The notes under the pieces were generated by a model. The model searched no databases. It was not told the DNA's origin and was given only the letters and a program-made list of their open reading frames with translations. Positions 7,238 to 15,843 of a stretch of DNA of 23,964 nt are shown here, one piece after another. The position numbers were made by a program, and so were the translations under genes. Numbering within the stretch: position 1 is the first letter of the stretch; each line of letters opens with the position of its first letter. Origin of the DNA: Candidatus Omnitrophota bacterium (GTDB taxonomy: Bacteria; Omnitrophota; Gorgyraeia; Zapsychrales; Zapsychraceae); the NCBI GenBank assembly GCA_018399915.1, contig JAGYNW010000005.1, positions 1-23,964 on the forward strand, in the 5' to 3' direction.

Positions 7238-8428
7238 ATGAAAAGAATTGTTATTATTGGAAGTTCATCAATTGGTGTCAGCGCGGCGCAACAGATACGC
7301 GAAAAAGATAAAGAGGCGAGCATTTCAATTATTACCTTTGAGTCGTATCTTCCTTATGATAGCGAAGGGTTTTTTGAAAAACTCAGCAATAAAGGCGGCT
7401 CAGCTGATATCTCGTATAAAATTCAGGATTTCTATAAGCAACATAAGATCGACTTGTTTCTGGAAAAGAAAATATCAAGAATTAACTTCCAGAGAAAAAA
7501 GATTTACACTGATGATAAGGTCCAAATTGAATATGATGAGTTAATCATCACGGAATCTCCTAAAAATCTTTTTCCGCAGATTAAAGGAACAAATAAGAAC
7601 GGAGTCTATGCGTTCAGCAAGCTTACGGATGTTGACCAGATTGTGCTGTCATTGCCTCTTATTGATTCAGTTATTGTTCAATCAGGACACTTTCATGGCC
7701 TACGTATTGCCGCAAGTCTTATTTCATGGGGGAAGGAGGTCCTGATTGTTAATCCTTTTGCAAATTTTTTCGCCCAGTCTCTGAACCCGGAAATGGCGAT
7801 TTTTGTTAATCGACAGATAGAACAAAAAGGGATCCGCCTTATTGATGAGACGAGAATTTCGGAGGTGTTAGGGGATAGCCATGTCAAGGCAGTCCGTCTT
7901 CAGACAGAAAAAGTCATCGCGTCGCAGGATGTGATCTTTGCTGAGGCGGAAAATGACTTGAGATTATTTCAGGGTTTGAATGTGAATGAGGCGAATCAGA
8001 TTATTGTTGATGATCGATTCAGGACGAATCAGGAAAATGTCTTTGCCATAGGAAATGTTTGTGATTTGACTTATTCTTCCTGCGGGAGGCAATCTTGGGG
8101 ACAAACGCAGCGAGCATGTTTTGAGGCTGAGGCAAAGGTAGTTGCCGATGTGATCAGCGGGGTTGAGGCAAAATTTACATCCCCTAGCCAGAGAATGGTT
8201 TCTGTCAGGATGCAGGAGTTAGTCATCACATTGATAGGTCAAACCAGCAAGGCATTGTTAAAGTCCGAGGAATCCGAAATGGACCTTGAGAATTTATCTG
8301 CGAAAGCGATTTTTCGGGAAGGCAGCCGATTGGTGGGGGCGCTGCTTGTTAACCGAGAGTCAGAACAGGAAGCCTTGTGTCAGGCGATTGAATCTCAAGC
8401 GTCGTATCCAGAGACGGCCAATTTGTGA
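7238..8428 (+). CDS. FAD/NAD(P) oxidoreductase-fold protein with degenerate cofactor motifs
   Basis: The 396-residue protein has the architecture of the pyridine nucleotide-disulfide oxidoreductase superfamily. There is an N-terminal Rossmann start (RIVIIGSSSIGVSAA), a YDELIIT segment before a PQIKG turn, a second Rossmann start (VIVQSGHFHGLRIA, 145-158) and an NVFAIGNVCDL segment near 268-277. Each cofactor motif is off consensus. GxGxxG is GSSSIG, the ATG motif is TES, the second motif lacks its usual glycines and the conserved Glu (Arg here), and the terminal Gly-Asp is Gly-Asn. It may bind cofactor weakly or not at all. It lies 3 bases after folD and is probably translated with it, which suggests a one-carbon or redox role; that is inference. 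No redox-active CxxC pair is seen. Confidence 0.7.
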   Translation: MKRIVIIGSSSIGVSAAQQIREKDKEASISIITFESYLPYDSEGFFEKLSNKGGSADISYKIQDFYKQHKIDLFLEKKISRINFQRKKIYTDDKVQIEYDELIITESPKNLFPQIKGTNKNGVYAFSKLTDVDQIVLSLPLIDSVIVQSGHFHGLRIAASLISWGKEVLIVNPFANFFAQSLNPEMAIFVNRQIEQKGIRLIDETRISEVLGDSHVKAVRLQTEKVIASQDVIFAEAENDLRLFQGLNVNEANQIIVDDRFRTNQENVFAIGNVCDLTYSSCGRQSWGQTQRACFEAEAKVVADVISGVEAKFTSPSQRMVSVRMQELVITLIGQTSKALLKSEESEMDLENLSAKAIFREGSRLVGALLVNRESEQEALCQAIESQASYPETANL

Positions 8429-8479
8429 TCCAAGATATTCGGTGCTAATTTTTTCTTGCTAAACAGGCAATAATATATT

Positions 8480-9460
8480 ATGCTTAACAATAGTTATAAT
8501 ATGAATATCATAGCTCGTGCAGTCATAGCTCTTCTATTAACCATCGCCTGTATTGCCTTTCAATCCAACATTAGTGCATCAGAAGATTATAATACCGAAT
8601 TGACAGCTGAAGATTATCGTGTCAAAGGGTTTATTGAACAAAAAAAAGGAAACTTTCATGATGCCTTGTCTTTTTATGAAAAGGCATTGGCTTTAGGCAT
8701 GCAAACGGCCATGGTCTATAATGATATCGGGATTGTTTGCGAAAGAATCGGCGTTTTCTTAAAAGCGGAATATTATTATCGCAAGGCGATTGAATTAGAT
8801 CAGAATTATTTGCCGGCGTATATGAACTTATCTTACCTTTATATTGAAAAAGGATTTCCGGAAAAGGCCATTGATTATTTAAAAAAACGTTATCAGTTGG
8901 GTGAGTATGGTGATTTTTGGACAGAAAGAGCAAAGGAAGAATTGTTAAGGATGGACCCCTCGAGTATACAATGGATCAATCGGCTTGAAAAAAAACGCAT
9001 CAGGAAAGCCTCGCAATCCTTAGAGCAGGAAATATTAGATAAAGCCCGATATGAATTCGAAGAGATTGTTCAGACCGCAGAAACCCATTATCAAAAAGGC
9101 CATCGTTTTTTAGAAGCGGGGAAATATGCGTTAGCGGAAACCGAGTTTGAAAGAGCCTTAGCTATTACCCCGGATAATCCCAAAATTATTGACGCATTGT
9201 CTCATGTTTATGCGAAAAAAGGGGATTGGCTTTATGAGAAGGGAATCATCGCAGAGGCAGTCAAATCCTATGAAAAGTCTTTGAATATAAGACCGAATAA
9301 TGAAGAAGTGATTACCAGTAAGAATGCAGCCGAAATCGAACTTGTTAAACAAAAAGCATCGCATCAGATAGAGGCGGCGCAAGACATGTTGAAATCAGGA
9401 GACTTTATTTCTGCGGAAAAAGAAATACGAAAAGTACTCACCATTATCCCAAATGAATAA
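8480..9460 (+). CDS. Exported TPR-repeat protein
   Basis: The 326-residue protein has an N-terminal hydrophobic stretch (about residues 11-27) followed by a small-residue region around Ser33-Ala34, consistent with a signal peptide. A second ATG at codon 8 could also be the start. At least five tetratricopeptide repeats can be read: about 43-76, 77-110 and 111-144, then after a charged helical linker (150-200) further repeats at about 201-234 and 250-275, with a last half-repeat at 296-326. Consensus residues such as GNFHDALSFYEKAL and KYALAETEFERALAITPDN are clear. Such proteins act as scaffolds; no partner is evident from its place before polA. It ends in the middle of a repeat (VLTIIPNE). 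Confidence 0.85.
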   Translation: MLNNSYNMNIIARAVIALLLTIACIAFQSNISASEDYNTELTAEDYRVKGFIEQKKGNFHDALSFYEKALALGMQTAMVYNDIGIVCERIGVFLKAEYYYRKAIELDQNYLPAYMNLSYLYIEKGFPEKAIDYLKKRYQLGEYGDFWTERAKEELLRMDPSSIQWINRLEKKRIRKASQSLEQEILDKARYEFEEIVQTAETHYQKGHRFLEAGKYALAETEFERALAITPDNPKIIDALSHVYAKKGDWLYEKGIIAEAVKSYEKSLNIRPNNEEVITSKNAAEIELVKQKASHQIEAAQDMLKSGDFISAEKEIRKVLTIIPNE

Positions 9461-9514
9461 GTCAGGTTCTCAAAAACAATATTAAGCGGGTAAGGTTGCC
9501 TAAGAAAAGAATGT

Positions 9515-9542
9515 TTGCCATGGACCCTCAACACAGTATAAA
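9515..9542 (+). promoter_or_regulatory. Candidate promoter before polA
   Basis: TTGCCA (9515-9520) and TATAAA (9537-9542) are 16 bases apart in the 102-base gap between the TPR gene and polA. Each is one base from consensus. The start point would fall near 9549, only about 14 bases before the GTG, which leaves just room for the AAAAGGAAA ribosome-binding site. Transcription may equally come through from upstream. Confidence 0.4.
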
Positions 9543-9562
9543 TCTTCAAAAAAGGAAATTTT

Positions 9563-12199
9563 GTGCCAAAGGCAAGATTATTTGTTATTGATGCCCATGC
9601 CTTGTGTTACCGGGCTTTTTATGCGATCCGTAATCTTTCGGCAAGGGATGGACAACATACAAATGCCGTTTATGGTTTCATCAATACATTGAAAAAAATT
9701 CTGAAAGAGAATGCGCCGGAATATATGGCTGTCTGTTTTGATTCTTCACGCAAAACTTACCGTCAAGAGAAATTCGTTGAATACAAAATACAGCGGCCCT
9801 CTATGCCGGATGAACTTAAGTCGCAGATTCCGATTATTAAGGATATTGTCAGGGCGTACAATATTCAGATGTTTGAATCCCCTGGTTATGAGGCGGATGA
9901 TATTATCGCAACCCTGGCTAAATGGCCATTTACAGAGGATGTGGAAATTATCATTGTGAGTGAGGATAAAGACCTGTATCAATTAGTGAATGATAAGGTG
10001 TCGGTAATGAGTGTGCGCAAAAATAAAATCCTTACAGCCAAGGATGTGTTGGCTATCTTGGGATTCGAACCCGGCCTCATTACGGATTATATCGGGTTAG
10101 CCGGAGATAAGATTGATAATATCCCTGGCATCAATGGCATAGGCGAGGTTACGGCAAAAAAGCTTATTGCGCAGTTTGGTTCTTTGGAAAATATATTTGA
10201 TGGATATCAAGAGATCGCTTCCAAAAAGATTCAGGCAAAAATCCTGGAGCACAAGGAGATTGCCGTCTTGAGTAAGGAGTTGGCACATTTGGAGTGTAAG
10301 GTTCCGCTTGATATAACGATAGAGGCACTTAAAGTCCGTGATCCTGATTGGGAAAGCCTGTTGGAATTGTATAAAAAGTTGGAATTTCATAAATGGGCTC
10401 AAGAGGTCATGCTCGAATTTCATGAAGAAGATAGCCGCGAGATAAAGGAAGTAAAAGGCGAACAATCTTTTCAGCTATTGATCGAGGAAATCCGCGCCAA
10501 AGGTGAGTTTGCCTTTTTCTGTGACGAGGAAAAAAAGTTTGATGGGGCGGAAGTACGGGATAGGCCTCTGTATCTTTGTCTGAGCGGAGAAACCGTCTTT
10601 CGCTTTCGGCTAGTTGATATCCGGCAGCTTAAGCCGGTTTTTGATGATCCCGGAATCCTTAAGATTACTTACAATTTCAAATATTTTCTTAAGGTCCTTT
10701 CCTGCCTGGAAGGGCCTGATGAAGATATGGTGCTTGCCCTGGTAAAGGTAAAAGATTCCAGGAATTTTTTTGATATAAAATTGGCCGGGTACTTGCTTTC
10801 TTCCGGAGAAATGGCTTTTAAGTTGAATGATCTGGCGTGGAATTATTTAAAGAAATCTATCCCTGCGGGGAGTTGCTCCGCCAATAAAGTCATTGCCGTG
10901 TATCAATTATATTTATTAATGTATAATCAGTTACATGCGCGCGGGATTGTCAATTTATTTGAGTCGATTGAGATGCCGCTTTCCATTGTCCTTTTTAAGA
11001 TGGAAAAGCAAGGCGTTCAGTTGGATGTAGATTTTTTGCGGGAGCTCTCAATCGCGTGTGATAAGAAGATAGAATCTTTGCAATCCCGGTTATTTGCGAT
11101 GGCCGGCGAAGAATTTAATCTGAATTCCCCAAAGCAATTAAGTCAGATACTCTTTGAAAAAATGAAATTGCCCGTCATCAAGAGAATTAAGACAGGCTAC
11201 TCCACGAATGAAGAGGTTCTGATAAAGTTAGCCGTAAAGCATGAATTTCCTGCGATCCTTCTGGAATACAGGCAATTGGCTAAATTGAAATCAACCTATA
11301 TTGATGCGTTACCGAAGTTGGTAGATCCCGTAACGCGGAGGATCCATGCACAGTTCTTGCAAACAGGTACTGAAACCGGCCGTTTGAGTTCGCGTAATCC
11401 CAATTTGCAAAATATTCCCATAAGGACAGAATTGGGACGCAAGATCAGAAAAGCCTTTATCCCTTTTGATGAAGAGGCGGTTCTGCTGAAAGCGGATTAT
11501 TCTCAAATAGAATTAAGGATCCTTGCCCACTTGTCAGATGATGAAACCCTTAAGAAGGCATTCTCTGATGATCAGGATGTGCATGCCTATACAGCTTCTT
11601 TGATCTTTGAGAAAGAAGAGTCTGAGGTTACCCGACAAATGCGTGATGCAGCCAAACGCGTTAATTTTGGGATTATCTATGGTATGAGTCCGTATGGGTT
11701 GGCGAAAGACCTTAAAATTTCGCAAGCGGAAGCTAAAGATTTCATTGATAAATATTTTTTCCGATATCCTAAAGTGAAGACTTTTATGGATGATATGATC
11801 CGTGATTGCGAAGAGAAAGGGTTTGTAAACACCATCCTGGGACGAAGACGGGATATCGCCCATATCCATGATACCAACGGGGCACTTAGACAATTTGCGC
11901 AAAGGCAAGCCATTAATACTCCGGTGCAGGGCTCGGCTGCTGATTTAATTAAATTGGCCATGATCAATGTCGAGAAAACCCTGGAAGAGAAAGCTTATGA
12001 CGCCAAGATGATTATCACGGTTCACGATGAACTCGTTTTTAATGTTCCAAAAGGCGAGTTAGATGAGGTCGCGGCGATGGTCAGAGATCAAATGGAGAAG
12101 GCCATTGAATTGTCTGTTCCGGTTAAAGTCACGATTAAGTCCGGGCCGAATTGGTTGGATATGGAAGAGGTCAATTTTTGTCGCGAGAAATGTCTATGA
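9563..12199 (+). CDS. polA: DNA polymerase I, proofreading site apparently inactive
   Basis: The 878-residue enzyme fills gaps and removes RNA primers. The N-terminal 5'-3' exonuclease domain is intact (LFVIDAHALCYRAF at the start, then GYEADDIIATL and SEDKDLYQLV). The polymerase domain has motif A (KADYSQIELR, about residues 642-651), the O-helix RDAAKRVNFGIIYG (about 694-707) and motif C VHDEL (about 820). The middle 3'-5' exonuclease domain keeps its fold outline but not its metal ligands. The usual DxE strand reads FAFFCDEE, and the NLKYD-type motif reads NFKYF, so proofreading is probably absent, as in Taq polymerase. The GTG start follows AAAAGGAAA. The TGA overlaps the glgA ATG. Confidence 0.97.
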   Translation: MPKARLFVIDAHALCYRAFYAIRNLSARDGQHTNAVYGFINTLKKILKENAPEYMAVCFDSSRKTYRQEKFVEYKIQRPSMPDELKSQIPIIKDIVRAYNIQMFESPGYEADDIIATLAKWPFTEDVEIIIVSEDKDLYQLVNDKVSVMSVRKNKILTAKDVLAILGFEPGLITDYIGLAGDKIDNIPGINGIGEVTAKKLIAQFGSLENIFDGYQEIASKKIQAKILEHKEIAVLSKELAHLECKVPLDITIEALKVRDPDWESLLELYKKLEFHKWAQEVMLEFHEEDSREIKEVKGEQSFQLLIEEIRAKGEFAFFCDEEKKFDGAEVRDRPLYLCLSGETVFRFRLVDIRQLKPVFDDPGILKITYNFKYFLKVLSCLEGPDEDMVLALVKVKDSRNFFDIKLAGYLLSSGEMAFKLNDLAWNYLKKSIPAGSCSANKVIAVYQLYLLMYNQLHARGIVNLFESIEMPLSIVLFKMEKQGVQLDVDFLRELSIACDKKIESLQSRLFAMAGEEFNLNSPKQLSQILFEKMKLPVIKRIKTGYSTNEEVLIKLAVKHEFPAILLEYRQLAKLKSTYIDALPKLVDPVTRRIHAQFLQTGTETGRLSSRNPNLQNIPIRTELGRKIRKAFIPFDEEAVLLKADYSQIELRILAHLSDDETLKKAFSDDQDVHAYTASLIFEKEESEVTRQMRDAAKRVNFGIIYGMSPYGLAKDLKISQAEAKDFIDKYFFRYPKVKTFMDDMIRDCEEKGFVNTILGRRRDIAHIHDTNGALRQFAQRQAINTPVQGSAADLIKLAMINVEKTLEEKAYDAKMIITVHDELVFNVPKGELDEVAAMVRDQMEKAIELSVPVKVTIKSGPNWLDMEEVNFCREKCL

Positions 12200-13629
12200 A
12201 GATAGCCTTTTGTTCATCCGAGGTCGTCCCTTTTGCCAAGACAGGGGGATTGGCAGATGTCTGCGGGGCCTTACCACTCGCATTGGAAGAGTTGGGACAT
12301 GAAGTGGTTATCTTTTTGCCTAAATATCGTAGTATTGATGAAAAGAAACATGGTTTGCATAAGACCCAGGTTATTTTGCCATGGTCCTTGCATGGAAAAG
12401 GGATCAAAGTCTTTTTTATTGATAATAAGAAGTATTTTGACAGAGAAGGGTTGTATGGTACTGCGCACGCCGATTATCCGGACAACTTGGATCGTTTCAG
12501 TTTCTTTTGCGCCAAAGTTTTAAGCGGGATGAAAGCTTTAAATTATAAGCCGGATATCATCCATTGCCACGATTGGCAAACCGCATTGATCCCTATTTAT
12601 CTGCAAGAGAAAAGCAGGAAAGATATTTTTTATCGTGGCATAAAAACCCTTTTTACGATACATAATTTAGCTTTTCAGGGCATTTTCTCTAAAGAGCAAT
12701 ACCCTAAGCTGCGTTTGCGGGATGATCTTTTTCATCATCAGAGATTGGAATATTACGGAAAGATCAATCTTTTAAAATCGGCCATTATTTATGCTGATGA
12801 AATCTCGACAGTGAGTGAACAATATGCCAAAGAGATCCAAACCAAACAATTGGGAGCAGGATTGGATAAGGTCTTACTTTCAAGGAAAGAAGAGATCAGT
12901 GGGATTGTTAATGGAATAGACCATGAGATTTGGGACCCGGCAAAAGACGGGTTTATTGTCCAAAAATATTCATCCCGCGATTTTGGAGCCGGCAAGGTTG
13001 TTAACAAGATGGCCTTAAAAAGAGAGTTAAATTTTTCAAATGATAAGGAGTATCCGCTGTTTGGTTTTGTAGCGAGGTTGTCTCATCAAAAAGGGCTTGA
13101 TCTGATCATAAGGGCGCTAGAAGATCTGATGCGTTTGGATATTGGAATAGTCATCCAGGGTGTGGGTGAAGCAACTTATTATGAGCGGCTCAAAAAGTTT
13201 GCGGTCAAATATCCGGATCAGTTAGCTTTATGTTTTGAATTCAACGAAAAGTTGGCGCATCAGATTTATGCGGGATGCGATTTTTTCCTTATGCCATCGA
13301 CGTTTGAACCCTGTGGATTAAGTCAATTGATCGCTTTGCGCTATGGCACTATCCCTATCGTTTTTAAAACCGGAGGGTTGGTCGATACAATCCAACCATT
13401 TGATGAAAGCACCTTGGAAGGTCATGGGTTTGTTTTTGAGACGTATCAACCAAAGGCTTTTGTTCAAAAGGTCCAACATGCCTTGAATATCTATGGGGGA
13501 AAAAAGAAATTTGGCAAGTTGGTCAAAAATGCCTTTAAGGTGGATTTTTCCTGGGAAAAGTCTGCGAAGAAATATCAATCTGTTTATGCAAAATTGATTT
13601 CGAAAGAAATCCATATGATCAATAATTAA
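12196..13629 (+). CDS. glgA: Glycogen (starch) synthase, GT5 family
   Basis: GlgA extends alpha-1,4-glucan chains from ADP-glucose or UDP-glucose. From the ATG at 12196 the protein is 477 residues, the usual family length, and starts canonically with MKIAFCSSEVVPFAKTGGLA, placing the substrate-binding Lys at 15. Also visible are HCHDWQTALIPIYL, TIHNLAFQGIF, the VNGIDHEIWDP turn, GFVARLSHQKG and the catalytic E-x7-E region FEPCGLSQLIALRYG near residue 370. In-frame ATGs at 12151 and 12190 exist but lie inside polA and give non-family N-termini. The start overlaps the polA stop in an ATGA. No other glycogen gene is in the window. Confidence 0.96.
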   Translation: MKIAFCSSEVVPFAKTGGLADVCGALPLALEELGHEVVIFLPKYRSIDEKKHGLHKTQVILPWSLHGKGIKVFFIDNKKYFDREGLYGTAHADYPDNLDRFSFFCAKVLSGMKALNYKPDIIHCHDWQTALIPIYLQEKSRKDIFYRGIKTLFTIHNLAFQGIFSKEQYPKLRLRDDLFHHQRLEYYGKINLLKSAIIYADEISTVSEQYAKEIQTKQLGAGLDKVLLSRKEEISGIVNGIDHEIWDPAKDGFIVQKYSSRDFGAGKVVNKMALKRELNFSNDKEYPLFGFVARLSHQKGLDLIIRALEDLMRLDIGIVIQGVGEATYYERLKKFAVKYPDQLALCFEFNEKLAHQIYAGCDFFLMPSTFEPCGLSQLIALRYGTIPIVFKTGGLVDTIQPFDESTLEGHGFVFETYQPKAFVQKVQHALNIYGGKKKFGKLVKNAFKVDFSWEKSAKKYQSVYAKLISKEIHMINN

Positions 13630-13644
13630 TTTTTTAGAAATTTT

Positions 13645-14265
13645 ATGATGGCGATAGCGGTCGGGATAACAGGAAGTTTGGGAACAGGAAAAACTACCGT
13701 AAGTACACTTTTGGGTGAGCTGGGAGCCAAAGTATACAACGCGGATAAGATTGCCCATGACTTAATCAGAAAAGGGCAGTGTTGTTATGAGCCAATGATT
13801 GAATTGTTGGGGGAAGAGGTCTTGTCCGGCAGCGAGATTGACCGCAAGAAAGTGGCGGCGGTAGTTTTTGATGATCCCAAGAAATTGAAAGCCATAGAAA
13901 AGATCATTCATCCTTTTGTCCTCAAGGTCATCAGGGAAGAGATCAATCGTCACAGAGAACCAAAAAGTTATAAGGAAAAGGTCTTGGTTTTTGATGTGCC
14001 TTTACTTTTTGAATCAAAAGCAGACCGGTTGATGGATTTGCGAATTGCGGTTGTAGCTGATCAATCTACGCAGATTTCCAGAGTAGTTAAAAAAATGGGT
14101 TTGTCCGAAGAACAGGCTTTGGTACGGATCAAGGCGCAATGGCCGCTTAAAGAAAAGGCTCAAAAAGCAGATATGATCATCGATAATAATGATAGTAAAT
14201 TAAAAACCCGAAAACAGGTAGAAAAAATATGGAAAAAAATACTTCAAATAAAGAAAAACAAATAG
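13645..14265 (+). CDS. coaE: Dephospho-CoA kinase
   Basis: CoaE phosphorylates dephospho-CoA in the last step of coenzyme A synthesis. The 206-residue protein has the P-loop GSLGTGKTT near residues 10-18, the YNADKIAHDLI substrate segment with its conserved Asp, the HPFVLK stretch, the DVPLLFES motif typical of the family, and a lid region rich in Arg and Lys. The first two codons are both ATG, so the start may be 13645 or 13648. No clear Shine-Dalgarno is present. The gap from glgA is 15 bases, and rho starts 20 bases after its stop. Confidence 0.95.
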   Translation: MMAIAVGITGSLGTGKTTVSTLLGELGAKVYNADKIAHDLIRKGQCCYEPMIELLGEEVLSGSEIDRKKVAAVVFDDPKKLKAIEKIIHPFVLKVIREEINRHREPKSYKEKVLVFDVPLLFESKADRLMDLRIAVVADQSTQISRVVKKMGLSEEQALVRIKAQWPLKEKAQKADMIIDNNDSKLKTRKQVEKIWKKILQIKKNK

Positions 14266-14271
14266 TTCGTC

Positions 14272-14277
14272 AGGAGG
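14272..14277 (+). promoter_or_regulatory. Ribosome-binding site deciding the rho start
   Basis: AGGAGG lies eight bases upstream of the ATG at 14286. It argues against the longer in-frame start at 14229, which would overlap coaE by 37 bases and has no comparable site. Confidence 0.75.
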
Positions 14278-14285
14278 AAAAAAGA

Positions 14286-15605
14286 ATGCAAAAACCCGCC
14301 CAACCTAAAGAAAAGTCTGTCGCAAAGAAAGACACCAAGGCCTTAAATGGCGCACAAATGGATATAACCAAATTAAAAAATATGAAGATGTCTGAATTGA
14401 CTAAATTCGCCAAAGGAATGGGGGTCAATGGGATTAGTGGGATCAAAAAGCAAGACTTGATCTTTAAAATTCTTCAAGCCCAGGCTGAAAGCGCGGGCTT
14501 GATGTTCGGTGAAGGCACTTTAGAGATACTCGGTGAAGGATTTGGATTTCTCAGAAGTGTGAATTATAATTATTTGCCATGTCCTGACGACATTTATATA
14601 TCTCCATCTCAAATACGCAGATTTGATCTTAAGACAGGGGATACGGTCAGCGGTCATATTCGACCTCCTAAAGAAGGCGAAAAATATTTCGCTTTATTAA
14701 AAGTCGAAGCTGTGAATTTTGAGAATCCGGAAAATTGCAAAGAAAAGATCTTTTTTGACAATTTGACCCCGTTGTATCCCGAGGATCGAATTGTTTTGGA
14801 ATCCGCTCCGGAAGAAATTTCCATGCGTATCATGGATATGCTTACTCCCTTGGGCAAAGGACAAAGGGCCTTGATCGTGGCTCCCCCGTATAGTGGAAAG
14901 ACTGTGCTTTTGCAAAAGGTTGCTAATTCCATCATGCACAATAATCCGGATACGATACTTATGGTATTACTAATCGACGAACGCCCGGAAGAAGTTACGG
15001 ATATGCAAAGAAGCGTTAAGGGCGAGGTCGTTTCTTCGACTTTTGATGAACCGGCAGAACGGCATGTCCAGATTGCGGAGATGGTTCTGGAGAAGGCCAA
15101 ACGCTTGGTTGAACACAAGCGGGATGTGGTTATTTTACTGGATAGCATTACCCGCTTAGCCCGTGCGTATAACACTGTTGTGCCGCACAGCGGCAAGATT
15201 TTATCCGGCGGGGTTGACTCAAACGCTCTGCATAAACCTAAACGGTTTTTTGGGGCGGCCCGGGCTGTTGAAGAAGGCGGAAGTCTGACGGTAATCGCCA
15301 CGTCACTTATAGAGACCGGAAGCCGTATGGATGAGGTCATCTTTGAAGAGTTTAAGGGAACGGGAAACATGGAACTGCAACTTGATCGAAATTTATTTCA
15401 GCGTCGGATATATCCGGCCATCGATATTAAGCGATCAAACACGCGTCATGAAGAAAAATTGGTAGAACCCGCGGATTTACAGAGGGTCTGGCTTTTGCGT
15501 AAAGCTGTGCATGATCTAAACTCGGCAGAGGCGATGGAACTGTTGATTGATAAGATCGGACGGTATAAAACCAATCGGGAATTTTTGGATAATTTAAATA
15601 ATTAA
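14286..15605 (+). CDS. rho: Transcription termination factor Rho
   Basis: Rho is the hexameric RNA-dependent ATPase that ends transcription. From the ATG at 14286 it is 439 residues. A lysine-rich leader is followed by the Rho-N helical domain (about residues 26-66, including MKMSELTKFAKGMGV). The OB-type RNA-binding domain comes next (about 75-145, containing GEGFGFLRS and DDIYISPSQIRRFDL). The ATPase core has Walker A APPYSGKT at 199-206, the LLIDERPEEVTDM loop, a Walker B segment VVILLDSITRLARAYN and the GALHKPKRFFGAAR-like stretch with SNALHK. The longer start at 14229 was rejected because a strong AGGAGG precedes 14286. rpmE follows closely. Confidence 0.97.
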   Translation: MQKPAQPKEKSVAKKDTKALNGAQMDITKLKNMKMSELTKFAKGMGVNGISGIKKQDLIFKILQAQAESAGLMFGEGTLEILGEGFGFLRSVNYNYLPCPDDIYISPSQIRRFDLKTGDTVSGHIRPPKEGEKYFALLKVEAVNFENPENCKEKIFFDNLTPLYPEDRIVLESAPEEISMRIMDMLTPLGKGQRALIVAPPYSGKTVLLQKVANSIMHNNPDTILMVLLIDERPEEVTDMQRSVKGEVVSSTFDEPAERHVQIAEMVLEKAKRLVEHKRDVVILLDSITRLARAYNTVVPHSGKILSGGVDSNALHKPKRFFGAARAVEEGGSLTVIATSLIETGSRMDEVIFEEFKGTGNMELQLDRNLFQRRIYPAIDIKRSNTRHEEKLVEPADLQRVWLLRKAVHDLNSAEAMELLIDKIGRYKTNREFLDNLNN

Positions 15606-15636
15606 TGGGAAAACACAAAAAAGGAGTAGAAGGAAA

Positions 15637-15840
15637 ATGAAACAAGGTACGCATCCAGAATATGAACAAACAACCATTACTTGTGCTTGTGGCAATGTGA
15701 TTCACACGCGATCCACAAAAAAGAATATTCGTGTTGAGATTTGCGCGAAATGTCACCCCTTTTATACCGGTGACAAAAAATTCGTTGACTCTGCGGGTCG
15801 TATTGAAAGATTTAAGAAGCGATATGATAAGAAGAAATAA
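15637..15840 (+). CDS. rpmE: 50S ribosomal protein L31, zinc-binding type
   Basis: This 67-residue protein matches L31. CACG near residue 16 and CAKCHPFYTG near residue 36 supply four cysteines (Cys16, Cys18, Cys36, Cys39) for zinc, so this is the zinc-containing paralogue rather than the zinc-independent YkgM/RpmE2 type that replaces it under zinc starvation. The C-terminal segment AGRIERFKKRY is standard. AAAGGAG and GAAGGA stretches lie in the 31 bases before the ATG. prfA begins three bases after its stop; the rho-rpmE-prfA-prmC order is shared by many bacteria. Confidence 0.98.
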   Translation: MKQGTHPEYEQTTITCACGNVIHTRSTKKNIRVEICAKCHPFYTGDKKFVDSAGRIERFKKRYDKKK

Positions 15841-15843
15841 CTT

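Noticed and set aside
12151..12195. Longer glgA start inside polA
   Set aside because: GlgA proteins begin at the MKIAFCSSE-type strand; the ATGA overlap at 12196 is a standard coupling.
14654..15370. Long open frame of 238 codons on the minus strand within rho
   Set aside because: Lies entirely antisense to a clear rho gene; its Ser/Thr/Ile-rich translation is typical of a shadow frame and has no recognisable domain.
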